58,975 nt of DNA from assembly GCF_028714215.1 (NCBI RefSeq), contig NZ_JAQTMS010000032.1, forward strand, positions 1 through 58,975, read 5' to 3'. This stretch comes from Rhodoferax sp. GTDB lineage: Bacteria; Pseudomonadota; Gammaproteobacteria; Burkholderiales; Burkholderiaceae_C. Each line of letters starts with the position of its first letter. Position 1 is the first letter of the stretch. Under the pieces are notes generated by a model. It saw only the letters and a program-made list of their open reading frames with translations. It did no database searches and had not been told where the DNA came from. Below, one piece after another: positions 8,577 through 16,196 of this stretch. The position numbers and the translations under genes were made by a program.

Positions 8577-11225
8577 GTGAAGTGTTTTGATCAGTCAAAC
8601 AAGAATCGACCATCCCCCCGCTGGACCAAGTTGGCGGCAGCGAGCTTGCTCGCCGTCGCCGCTCTGGCCGGTTGCGGTGGCGGCAGTGACGGCGCCCCTG
8701 GCGCTACCGGTGCCACCGGCCCCGCTGGCCCCACCGGCCCCAGTGGCCCCGCCGGCAGCAATGCTGTCGCCACGGTCAATGCTGGCAGCAATGCCACGCC
8801 TGCAACTCCTGCCGCCGCCGCCGCTTGGCAAGCATTGGCACCCCAGGTCACGGTACAAAGCGTCACCATCAACAGCGCTCCGGTCGTCAAATTCACGGTC
8901 AAGGACGCAGCCGGTAACCCGGTCGTCGGTCTGGCCAATTATTCCCAAGGTTCAACCGCCACCGTCAAGGGCTTGACCAACGTCGCCTTCACCCTGGCCA
9001 AACTGGTGCCTGCCTCCACCTACACGGTGACCTCTGGCGGCGTCACCACCACCTACAACTCCGAGCCCAGCAAGTGGGTCAGTTACAACGTCTACAAAAC
9101 GCCCACTGTGGCACAAAAGGCTGCTGCACCAACGGTACCTTGGTATGGCACATGGCCATCCACCGATGCGCAAGGCACACTGGTTGACAACGGTGACGGT
9201 AGCTACCAGTACACTTTCATGCGTGATCCGAAACAAGCCGCTGCGATTGTTGCGGCTTTACCGGACACGCTGCCCCTCTCCGACAAGAAAGATCTGGGTG
9301 ACGTCAGCTATGACCCAACCCTGACCCATCGTTTAGGGATTCAAATCGGCGGCGCAGCCCCAGGTACCGGCTCCAACACGCCCAATGCCGTCACCTCAAC
9401 TCCCGGCGTCAACATGGTTAACACCGCCAACATCGTGTATGACTTCAGGCCCGATGGCGCGCCGGTCACCAACACGCGCGATGTCGTCAGTATCGATACC
9501 TGCGGTTCGTGCCATGACAAAAAAGTGCTGGCCCACGGCAGTCGCAAGGATCCACGGTATTGCGTGACCTGCCACACGGATCAAGTCAAATACAGCATCA
9601 ATGCGGAAGCAACACCGGTTGGCTCTTATTACTTGACCGGAACCAAGACCACCAACACCTCGGTCGTGAATGGCAAATCATTGGCCGACTTCCCCAACAT
9701 GATCCACAAGGTTCACATGGGCAATCGACTGGTCAAGCAAGGTTATAACTTCATCCCCAATTCCACCAGCGGAATCGGCGTCCAGTTCAACACCTTGGCG
9801 ATACCGCAAGACATTCGCAATTGCACCACTTGCCACGATGGCGCGGCCGCTGTTGCAGCCAAGAAAACCACCAATGGCGACAATTGGAAAAACAACCCCA
9901 GCGTGCTGGCTTGCGGCTCTTGCCATGACGGCATTAACTTTGCCACCGGCGCCGGTTCCACCATCGCGGACAAACTGAAGGATGTTGCAGCCAAAGTTGC
10001 AGTTGGCACCACACAAACCGGCCACGCTGCCGGACAGGATGCGACCAATCCGCAGTGCGCCCTGTGCCATACCGCGGAAAAAATTGCGGTCTATCACACT
10101 GGCAAGTTGCCAACCAACTCTGATGCGACCAAGCGCACCATGAGTGCGGCCATCAGCAAGGCCACTGTGGCAGCCGACGGTAGCGTGACGGTTAACTTCA
10201 CCCTCTCTGACAACGGCGTTGCAGTGACTGACCCGGCGGCCATCTCCGGCCTGGCATTCAGCCTTGCCAAGTTGAACCCGGCTGTCAACGGTGCTTCCAC
10301 CCACTGGCAGAGCTACACCGGCAAAGCCCGGACCACGGTTGCGGCTAACCCGCCAGTCGTTCAGGGTTATAACGAAACTGCATTGGCCGCGAACCTGACT
10401 GTGGATGCCACCACCAAGGTCTGGACTTACAAGTTCCAACTGTTGAATGCAGCCACACCTGGCGACATCAGGACCATAGATCACGTTCATAATTTGTCAA
10501 CGGCTACTGGCTCAAGCGCCATTACGGGACAATATTCAGCTGCAAGCATGCCGACACTGCCGTACGTAGTCAGCTACGATCCGACGTTGACCCATCGCAT
10601 TGGCATCGAATTCAACAAGGCTGCAACCACGACACCGGTCGCTGCTGCTGTTGCGAACAAATTCAATGCCATCTATGACTGGGTGCCAGACGGCAACAAG
10701 ACGGCCCAAACCCGCAATATTGTGTCGATGGATTCTTGCGCCACCTGCCATGCCGGTAGCAAGATTCACAAGGGCTTTACGACTGAGTACTGTGTGACCT
10801 GCCACAACCAGAACACCTACGACCCGTCCTCCGGTACCGGCAATGGCGTGGGCAGCAAACTGGTTGACCTGCAAGTGATCGTCCACAAGCTGCACATGGG
10901 TAATCAACTGCCAAGCGTTAAGGCAGGTGTGCCATACACCATCAATGGTGCCGCGCATGATTACAGCAACGTGGCTTACCCGGGTGTCATCAAGAACTGC
11001 GCGGTTTGCCACAAGGCCACGGCCACCAAAGCTGACGGCAAGACCTTGCTTGAGAATCGTGCTGCCTGGTACACAACCCCGACCAAGCGCGCTTGCTCCA
11101 CCTGCCACGACAGCGTGATAGCGGTGGCCCATATCGACAGCAATGTCTCGGGGGGAGTTGAAACCTGCGTAACCTGCCACGCTCCAGGCAAGGTTTCCGA
11201 CATACAAGCTGCCCATGGCAACTAA
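8577..11225 (+). CDS. Decaheme OmcA/MtrC-family lipoprotein cytochrome with collagen-like stalk (paralogue B)
   Basis: The GTG at 8577, five bases after AAGGAGG, is chosen over an upstream ATG because it restores the signal shared by all three paralogues; 882 residues. Lipobox LAGC with Cys33, then seven Gly-X-Y triplets. Ten CXXCH motifs: CGSCH, CVTCH, CTTCH, CGSCH, CALCH and CATCH, CVTCH, CAVCH, CSTCH, CVTCH. Unlike A and C, its second half repeats the first: the YDPTLTHR-[LI]-GI motif, the YD[FW]-x-PDG motif and the spacing to the first heme occur near residue 244 and again near residue 666. It therefore looks like a tandem of one beta domain plus pentaheme module. Role as in paralogue A: a lipid-anchored extracellular reductase, substrate unknown. 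It is a separate FNR-like transcription unit. Confidence 0.92.
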   Translation: MKCFDQSNKNRPSPRWTKLAAASLLAVAALAGCGGGSDGAPGATGATGPAGPTGPSGPAGSNAVATVNAGSNATPATPAAAAAWQALAPQVTVQSVTINSAPVVKFTVKDAAGNPVVGLANYSQGSTATVKGLTNVAFTLAKLVPASTYTVTSGGVTTTYNSEPSKWVSYNVYKTPTVAQKAAAPTVPWYGTWPSTDAQGTLVDNGDGSYQYTFMRDPKQAAAIVAALPDTLPLSDKKDLGDVSYDPTLTHRLGIQIGGAAPGTGSNTPNAVTSTPGVNMVNTANIVYDFRPDGAPVTNTRDVVSIDTCGSCHDKKVLAHGSRKDPRYCVTCHTDQVKYSINAEATPVGSYYLTGTKTTNTSVVNGKSLADFPNMIHKVHMGNRLVKQGYNFIPNSTSGIGVQFNTLAIPQDIRNCTTCHDGAAAVAAKKTTNGDNWKNNPSVLACGSCHDGINFATGAGSTIADKLKDVAAKVAVGTTQTGHAAGQDATNPQCALCHTAEKIAVYHTGKLPTNSDATKRTMSAAISKATVAADGSVTVNFTLSDNGVAVTDPAAISGLAFSLAKLNPAVNGASTHWQSYTGKARTTVAANPPVVQGYNETALAANLTVDATTKVWTYKFQLLNAATPGDIRTIDHVHNLSTATGSSAITGQYSAASMPTLPYVVSYDPTLTHRIGIEFNKAATTTPVAAAVANKFNAIYDWVPDGNKTAQTRNIVSMDSCATCHAGSKIHKGFTTEYCVTCHNQNTYDPSSGTGNGVGSKLVDLQVIVHKLHMGNQLPSVKAGVPYTINGAAHDYSNVAYPGVIKNCAVCHKATATKADGKTLLENRAAWYTTPTKRACSTCHDSVIAVAHIDSNVSGGVETCVTCHAPGKVSDIQAAHGN

Positions 11226-11274
11226 GTAAGTAGAGCGCAGGACAGGTGCAATGCCTGTTCTGTCCAACCAAGCC

Positions 11275-11307
11275 AACCCGGATGCGGTAACGCCTCCGGG
11301 TTTTTTT
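11275..11307 (+). terminator. Rho-independent terminator after paralogue B
   Basis: CCCGGA-x-GCG pairs with CGC-x-TCCGGG around a GTAA loop and is followed by seven T residues. A smaller GGACAG/CTGTCC hairpin (about 11240-11265) precedes it. Confidence 0.85.
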
Positions 11308-11402
11308 GTTTTCGCGCAACACTTGGCGCACCGACCGGTGCGCTTGCCTTCACCAAGCCGAATCAGAAGTGTCTTGGAGACCCAGCAGTGAATTCATCTG
11401 AT

Positions 11403-11451
11403 TTGATCTGGAGCAAACTAGCGAGCACTGATTACACTGAGAATCTCTTCC
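11403..11451 (+). promoter_or_regulatory. FNR-like class II promoter of decaheme paralogue C
   Basis: TTGAT-CTGG-AGCAA at 11403-11416 matches the FNR consensus at 9 of 10 positions. GAGAAT at 11439-11444 is the -10 candidate, 29.5 bp from the centre of the box as in A and B, with a start near 11451. The conserved TGTAAAGTGAAA leader follows. Confidence 0.72.
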
Positions 11452-11509
11452 TGTAAAGTGCGTGTAAAGTGAAATTGGTGTAGTTAACTTAAGACTTAAG
11501 GAGTCTGCT

Positions 11510-14368
11510 GTGAAGTATTTTGATCAGTCAACTAAAAGGCGGCCATCGCCGCATTGGACCAAGTTGGCGGCAGCGAGCTTGCTCGCCGTCGCCGCTCTGG
11601 CCGGTTGCGGTGGTGGCAGTGACGGCGCCACCGGCGCCACCGGTGCCACCGGTGCTACCGGTCCCACGGGCCCCACCGGCCCCGCCGGCAGCAATGCTGT
11701 CGCCACAGTCAATGCCGGCAGCAATGCCACGCCTGCAACTCCTGCCGCTGCTGCCGCTTGGCAAGCATTGGCACCCCAGGTCACGGTACAAAGCGTCACC
11801 ATCAACAGCGCTCCGGTCGTCAAATTCACGGTCAAGGACGCCGCTGGTAACCCGGTCGTCGGCCTGGGCAACAAGTCCCAGAGCGCTAGCGCTACCGTCG
11901 CCGGCCTGACCAACATCGCCTTCACCCTGGCCAAACTAGTGCCGGCATCGACCTATACGGTAACCTCCAATGGCGTGACTTCCACCTACAACGCCGAGCC
12001 CAGCAAATGGGTCAGCTATCTGGTGACCAAACCGGTCACCGTGGCGCAAGCCGCCGGTACCATTGGCGCCGCCGACTCGTGCAACAAGACCGCCGCCGCC
12101 GCTGCCACCTGGTGCGGCACCTTCCCCACCACCGACGCCCAGGGTACCCTGGTCGATAACGGCGATGGCAGTTACCAGTACACCTTCTACCGCGATCCGA
12201 AACAGGCCGCCGCCATTGTGGCCAGCCTGACCGACTCGGCCGATGGTCTGGCCAAGAAAGCCGATCTGGGCGACTTGACCTATGACGCCTCCCTAACCCA
12301 CCGTCTGGGCATCCAACTTGGTGGTGCCGCTCCTGGTACCGGCTCCAATACGCCCAATGCCGTGACCAACGCGGCCTATCCTGGTGTCAACATGGTCAAC
12401 ACCGCCAACGTGGTGTATGACTTCAGGCCCGATGGCGCCGCTGTCACCAGCACGCGTGACATCGTCAAGATCGACTCCTGCTCTGGTTGTCACGACGGCA
12501 AAGTGCTGGCTCACGGTAGCCGCAAGGATCCCAAGTACTGCATGACCTGCCACACCGACCAGATCAAGTACACCTTCAGCCAGGAAGCCTCCAGCACCAA
12601 CGGTGGTCTGGTCCTGACCGGCACCACACGTCCGACGACTGCTATCGTTGACGGCCGTGCCTTGGGCAACTTCCCCAACATGATCCACAAGACCCACATG
12701 GGCAAGGAACTGGTCAAGCAAGGCTATTTCTTCAATGCCGCAGGTGAAGGGAAGTACAACGATGTGACCTATCCGCAACCGATCACCAACTGCGCCAAGT
12801 GCCACGATGGTTCAGCCACGGCCGTCAACAAGACCGCCAACGGCGACAACTGGAAGAGCAACCCCAGCGTGCTGGCTTGCGGTTCCTGCCATGACGGCAT
12901 CAACTTCACCACCGGCGCCGGCGTCACCCTGGCCGACAAGGCCGCTGACCTGGCAGCCGGAAAAGCCATCGGCACCACCAAGACTGGCCACGCTGCCGGA
13001 CAGGACGCAACCAACCCGCAGTGCGCTTTGTGCCACACCGCAGCCAAAATCGCCACCTACCACGTGACAGTGGATCCGGTTGGCGCGAATGGCCGTGGCG
13101 GTTACCCACTGAACACCGCGCTGAACGTGCCGACAGTAGGCTTCCCGTCCGGACAGGGTCCGTCGATCCCGTTGGCCTCGCAGTTGAGTCTGCCTGCCGG
13201 CGTTTACAAGATTGATTTCGAACTCAAGCAAGCCAGCGTTGCCGGTGCCGCGGGTGCCAAGAAAGCCACCGTGGTCTATCGGATTCTGAAAGACGGGCTG
13301 CCGGTTACCCTGAACGCCACCGGCAAACTGATCGACAACGTTGACGGTACACCTGACATCTATGTGGCTTACGCGATCCCACAGGATGGTTTGGCTGCGT
13401 CCAGCGACTGGAACGCTTCTGTCAGCGCCCACGTGATTGACATCCGTGACGGCAAGGCAGGAAGTTCTCAGACCGGCCCTGACGCCAGCGGCTATTACAC
13501 CGCCACCTTGGGCACCACCATCCCGGATGCCGCCACCATGGCCACGGCCGGACTTGGCATCAACTACAACGGCTTCGTGCAGTTGAACCATGCCGCCTAT
13601 CCGAAGGGCATCCGGCTGCGCGAGCCCCAGTTTGCTATCAAGACGGTTACCGGTTACACGGCGCGTCGCGCCATCGTCAGCAACGCCAAGTGCAATAGCT
13701 GCCACGGCCAATTGGGTGTCAGCCCATCGTTCCACAGCGGCGCCCGTAACAACGGCGAAGGCTGCGCGATGTGCCATCAACCCAACACCGCCACGGGTCA
13801 CACCGGAGCAGCCAATAATTTTGGCGGTGGCTGGTCGGTCAGCATCAAGAACCTGGTGCACTCGATCCACTCGTCGGCCAAACGCGAACAAGCCTTCACC
13901 TATGAAGCTACCGCTGAGAATCCGAACGGCTTCCAGGAAGTGACTTATCCGGGTGTGCTGAAGGATTGCCAGCAATGCCACGTTGCCGGCGCCTACGACT
14001 TCAGTGCCACGGCCAACGCTGCCGCGATGCCGAATCTGCTCTGGACCACGGATGCCAAGTCCGACATGAGCAATCCCACCAGCGCTCCTTCCATCGGTCT
14101 TTCACCCTGGATCACGTCCTTGGGCAAGGGGCAGATCAACTACACGGCCGACAACCTGGTGACTTCACCGATCTCGTCGTCCTGCTTTGGTTGCCACGAC
14201 ACCAAGATCGCGGTCGCGCATATGCAGTTGAACGGCGGCACCATCTACGGGTTGGCTTCCACCGTCACCGCTGCCGGCACGCGCGCCAGCGGTTTCACCA
14301 AGGTCGAGGCCTGCATGGTTTGCCATGGTCCTGGCAAGGTCGCCAGCATCGCGTCGGTCCATCAGTGA
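11510..14368 (+). CDS. Decaheme OmcA/MtrC-family lipoprotein cytochrome with collagen-like stalk (paralogue C)
   Basis: GTG start at 11510 after TAAGGAG; 952 residues. Lipoprotein signal with lipobox LAGC (Cys33) and seven Gly-X-Y triplets. Ten heme motifs: CSGCH, CMTCH, CAKCH, CGSCH, CALCH, then CNSCH, CAMCH, CQQCH, CFGCH, CMVCH. The second pentaheme half (ARRAIV-x-NAKCNSCH, HSGAR, VHSIH) resembles the truncated cytochrome at the window start more than it resembles A or B, so the gene appears mosaic: an A-like front (with an identical 416-bp tract) and an MtrC-like back. Expected role is a lipid-anchored surface reductase. It has its own promoter and tandem terminator. Confidence 0.92.
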   Translation: MKYFDQSTKRRPSPHWTKLAAASLLAVAALAGCGGGSDGATGATGATGATGPTGPTGPAGSNAVATVNAGSNATPATPAAAAAWQALAPQVTVQSVTINSAPVVKFTVKDAAGNPVVGLGNKSQSASATVAGLTNIAFTLAKLVPASTYTVTSNGVTSTYNAEPSKWVSYLVTKPVTVAQAAGTIGAADSCNKTAAAAATWCGTFPTTDAQGTLVDNGDGSYQYTFYRDPKQAAAIVASLTDSADGLAKKADLGDLTYDASLTHRLGIQLGGAAPGTGSNTPNAVTNAAYPGVNMVNTANVVYDFRPDGAAVTSTRDIVKIDSCSGCHDGKVLAHGSRKDPKYCMTCHTDQIKYTFSQEASSTNGGLVLTGTTRPTTAIVDGRALGNFPNMIHKTHMGKELVKQGYFFNAAGEGKYNDVTYPQPITNCAKCHDGSATAVNKTANGDNWKSNPSVLACGSCHDGINFTTGAGVTLADKAADLAAGKAIGTTKTGHAAGQDATNPQCALCHTAAKIATYHVTVDPVGANGRGGYPLNTALNVPTVGFPSGQGPSIPLASQLSLPAGVYKIDFELKQASVAGAAGAKKATVVYRILKDGLPVTLNATGKLIDNVDGTPDIYVAYAIPQDGLAASSDWNASVSAHVIDIRDGKAGSSQTGPDASGYYTATLGTTIPDAATMATAGLGINYNGFVQLNHAAYPKGIRLREPQFAIKTVTGYTARRAIVSNAKCNSCHGQLGVSPSFHSGARNNGEGCAMCHQPNTATGHTGAANNFGGGWSVSIKNLVHSIHSSAKREQAFTYEATAENPNGFQEVTYPGVLKDCQQCHVAGAYDFSATANAAAMPNLLWTTDAKSDMSNPTSAPSIGLSPWITSLGKGQINYTADNLVTSPISSSCFGCHDTKIAVAHMQLNGGTIYGLASTVTAAGTRASGFTKVEACMVCHGPGKVASIASVHQ
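12059..12474 (+). repeat. 416-bp tract identical to 6058-6473 (gene conversion tract, copy 2)
   Basis: Second copy of the identical stretch described at 6058-6473, in the same orientation and reading frame, inside paralogue C. Confidence 0.9.
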
Positions 14369-14386
14369 TCCACGCCTCCTGACCCC

Positions 14387-14472
14387 GGCCAGGCCGGGGC
14401 ACCACAGAGTGTGCCCCGCTGGCCTGACCTAAAATTGACCCGGCTACGGCAACGTATCCGGGTTATCTTTTT
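14387..14472 (+). terminator. Tandem hairpin terminator after paralogue C
   Basis: A long stem GGCCAG...CGGGGCAC pairs with GTGCCCCG...TGGCC (14387-14424). A second hairpin, ACCCGG-x-TACG with CGTATCCGGGT around GCAA (14438-14463), is followed by TATCTTTTT. The second shares its core with the terminators of A and B. Confidence 0.75.
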
Positions 14473-14486
14473 GACAAAAGGAATTT

Positions 14487-14888
14487 ATGAATTACCGATC
14501 CATTTCCGTGGCGCTGGCCAGCGCTGTTTTGCTGCTGAGCGCCAACTTTTCAATCGCCGCTGATACCAAGGCGGCGGCGCCCCAGCAAGCTGCCAGCAAA
14601 GCCTTGGCAAGCAAGAGCAAGGTCGCGGCCAAACCCAAGGCAGCCGCCAAAACCAAACTGGTCGACATCAACACAGCCAAGAGCGAAGAGCTGAAGACTC
14701 TGCCCGGCATCACTGACGCTGAAGCGGCCAAGATCATCGCCGGGCGTCCCTACTCCAGCAAGGCCGATCTGGTGGTGCGCAAGCTCATTGACGACGGTGC
14801 CTATGAAAACCTGAAAAAACTGATCATCGCCAAGCAACCCAACAAGGACGCAGCGAAGAATGCCGCGCTCTACAGCAAAAAGAAGTAG
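14487..14888 (+). CDS. Secreted ComEA-like helix-hairpin-helix protein
   Basis: ATG at 14487 after AAAAGGAA; 133 residues. An N-terminal signal peptide (about 1-25, ending SIAA) is followed by an Ala/Lys-rich linker and then a ComEA-type helix-hairpin-helix domain (about 58-112) with the VDINTAK-x-EEL-x-x-LPGI signature and an A-x-x-I-x-x-GRPY second hairpin. The C-terminus is Lys-rich. In the family this domain binds DNA without sequence preference; ComEA proteins use it for DNA uptake. The start codon lies only 15 bp after the terminator of paralogue C, so expression may be by read-through or from a promoter inside that gene. Why a periplasmic DNA-binding protein sits within a cytochrome locus is unclear. 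Confidence 0.8.
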   Translation: MNYRSISVALASAVLLLSANFSIAADTKAAAPQQAASKALASKSKVAAKPKAAAKTKLVDINTAKSEELKTLPGITDAEAAKIIAGRPYSSKADLVVRKLIDDGAYENLKKLIIAKQPNKDAAKNAALYSKKK

Positions 14889-14921
14889 CGCAAGGGCAGC
14901 CCTCCAGTTCAGTCGCCGAGT

Positions 14922-14991
14922 TTGCTTTAGATCAAGTTTTGGAGTATTTAGCGATTCAGTGGTTGGAGATCGCAAATAGCACTGATAAGAT
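14922..14991 (+). promoter_or_regulatory. FNR-like site upstream of the monoheme cytochrome c gene
   Basis: TTGCT-TTAG-ATCAA at 14922-14935 matches the FNR consensus at 9 of 10 positions. No -10 occurs at class II spacing. The best candidate is TAAGAT at 14986-14991, which would place the site near -69.5, close to class I geometry. Site assignment is stronger than the promoter assignment. Confidence 0.5.
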
Positions 14992-15092
14992 GCCACGCTA
15001 GATTTACGCGATCGTCCGCCGTGTCGGATGGGGTGTGAAGCTGACACGGTGGCGCCCAGCCACACATTATTTTTCTTTGAAGGATTACCAGA

Positions 15093-15422
15093 ATGAAGAT
15101 GCTTTCCACCCTGCTAGTGGCCTGCGGCCTGATGACTGCCTCGTTTGCCTACGCGGCAGTGGACGCCGATGCGGCACAAGCGCTGCTGAAAAAGAGCGAT
15201 TGCATGAAATGCCACGCCGTGGACAAGAAGAAGGACGGTCCAGCGTACAAGGAAGTCGCCAAGAAATACAAGGGCAAGGCCGATGCTGAAGACAAGCTGA
15301 TCAAGCACGTTACCCTGAGCCCCATGATCGAGATCGACGGCAAGAAGGAAGAGCACAAGGCGATCAAGAGCAAGGACGCGGCCGAGATCAAGAACGCGGT
15401 TCAGTGGATTCTGGCGCTGTAA
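15093..15422 (+). CDS. Small periplasmic class I monoheme cytochrome c (c551/c552-like)
   Basis: 109 residues with a signal peptide (1-21, ending AYA), one CMKCH heme motif near residues 37-41, a Lys-rich helix and a C-terminal helix ending AVQWILAL. A methionine in LSPM (about residue 77) is the probable distal heme ligand. The length, the early heme site and the final W-hydrophobic helix match c551/c552-type shuttles. It is the likely soluble carrier between the inner membrane NapC-like proteins encoded downstream and periplasmic MtrA, or to another reductase. An FNR-like box lies upstream and a terminator downstream. Confidence 0.88.
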   Translation: MKMLSTLLVACGLMTASFAYAAVDADAAQALLKKSDCMKCHAVDKKKDGPAYKEVAKKYKGKADAEDKLIKHVTLSPMIEIDGKKEEHKAIKSKDAAEIKNAVQWILAL

Positions 15423-15437
15423 TAGTTTGACGATTTG

Positions 15438-15492
15438 ACACGCATTGCTGCGCCACTGCTTGGGCTGGTTGGCGCCTTGATGCGTGTTTTTT
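15438..15492 (+). terminator. Terminator or attenuator between cytochrome c and NapC-like genes
   Basis: ACACGCAT (15438-15445) pairs with ATGCGTGT (15480-15487), with an inner GCGCCA/TGGCGC stem, and a run of six T residues follows. The next gene's GAGGA ribosome binding site begins 3 bp later, so partial termination would set the ratio of the two products. Confidence 0.7.
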
Positions 15493-15507
15493 ATTGAGGA
15501 GCGGCAA

Positions 15508-16128
15508 ATGCCTAAAAGAGTAATCACAACGGTGCGAAGGTTGGTCACTGGCAACTCGGCCATCAAAGTGTTGCTTGCGGGGTTTGCCATTGGCATCGTC
15601 GGCATGAGCCTGTTCGGTACGAGCATGATTTACACCGGCACCGAGCAATTTTGCGCCAACAATTGCCATGAGATGGCCAATAACAACACGCGTGAATATC
15701 GCGACACGATTCACGACAAAAACCGCACTGGCGTGCGTGCCACTTGCGCCGACTGCCACGTTCCTCACGCACCGGTTCCGCTCTACATTGCCAAGATGGG
15801 CGCACTGAACGACTTATGGAGCCACCACGTCACGCACTCGGTCGATACGCCTGAAAAATTTGATGCCCAGCGCCCGATGATGGCGACCCGGGTCTGGACC
15901 TACATGAAAGGCAATGACTCGCGCGAATGCCGCTATTGCCATGACGAAACGAAGATGGATCCCGAAAAACAGTCTGAAATGGCCAAAGCACGCCACATCA
16001 AGGCCAAGAAAGAACATATGACCTGCATTGACTGTCATTACGGCATCGCTCACAAGGTACCAGAAGGCCCTGGACCGCAAGAGCTTGAAGTCGACAAAGC
16101 CTTCATATCCAGAAGCTCGATTTTCTAA
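15508..16128 (+). CDS. NapC/NirT-family tetraheme quinol dehydrogenase, copy 1 (CymA-like role)
   Basis: ATG at 15508 with GAGGA is preferred over an upstream ATG at 15484 inside the terminator. 206 residues: short cytoplasmic N-terminus, one membrane anchor (about 18-40), then a periplasmic tetraheme domain with CANNCH, CADCH, CRYCH and CIDCH. Family hallmarks are present: NRTGVRATC-x-DCHVPH, DTPEKF-x-A and MTCIDCH-x-GIAH. The first heme site is CX3CH in place of the usual CX2CH. NapC/NrfH/CymA proteins oxidise membrane quinol and hand electrons to periplasmic partners; here MtrA or the adjacent monoheme cytochrome are the plausible partners, since no nap, nrf or nir genes are present. The next gene is a tandem duplicate. 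Confidence 0.9.
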   Translation: MPKRVITTVRRLVTGNSAIKVLLAGFAIGIVGMSLFGTSMIYTGTEQFCANNCHEMANNNTREYRDTIHDKNRTGVRATCADCHVPHAPVPLYIAKMGALNDLWSHHVTHSVDTPEKFDAQRPMMATRVWTYMKGNDSRECRYCHDETKMDPEKQSEMAKARHIKAKKEHMTCIDCHYGIAHKVPEGPGPQELEVDKAFISRSSIF

Positions 16129-16196
16129 AGCACGCATTATTGCGACAGTTTCCCCGCGCAACCGCCGTGTTGCGCGCACCAGAGGAGTAGGTTCAG

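Noticed and set aside
12812..13981. 389-residue - frame inside paralogue C
   Set aside because: Antisense shadow, no family features.
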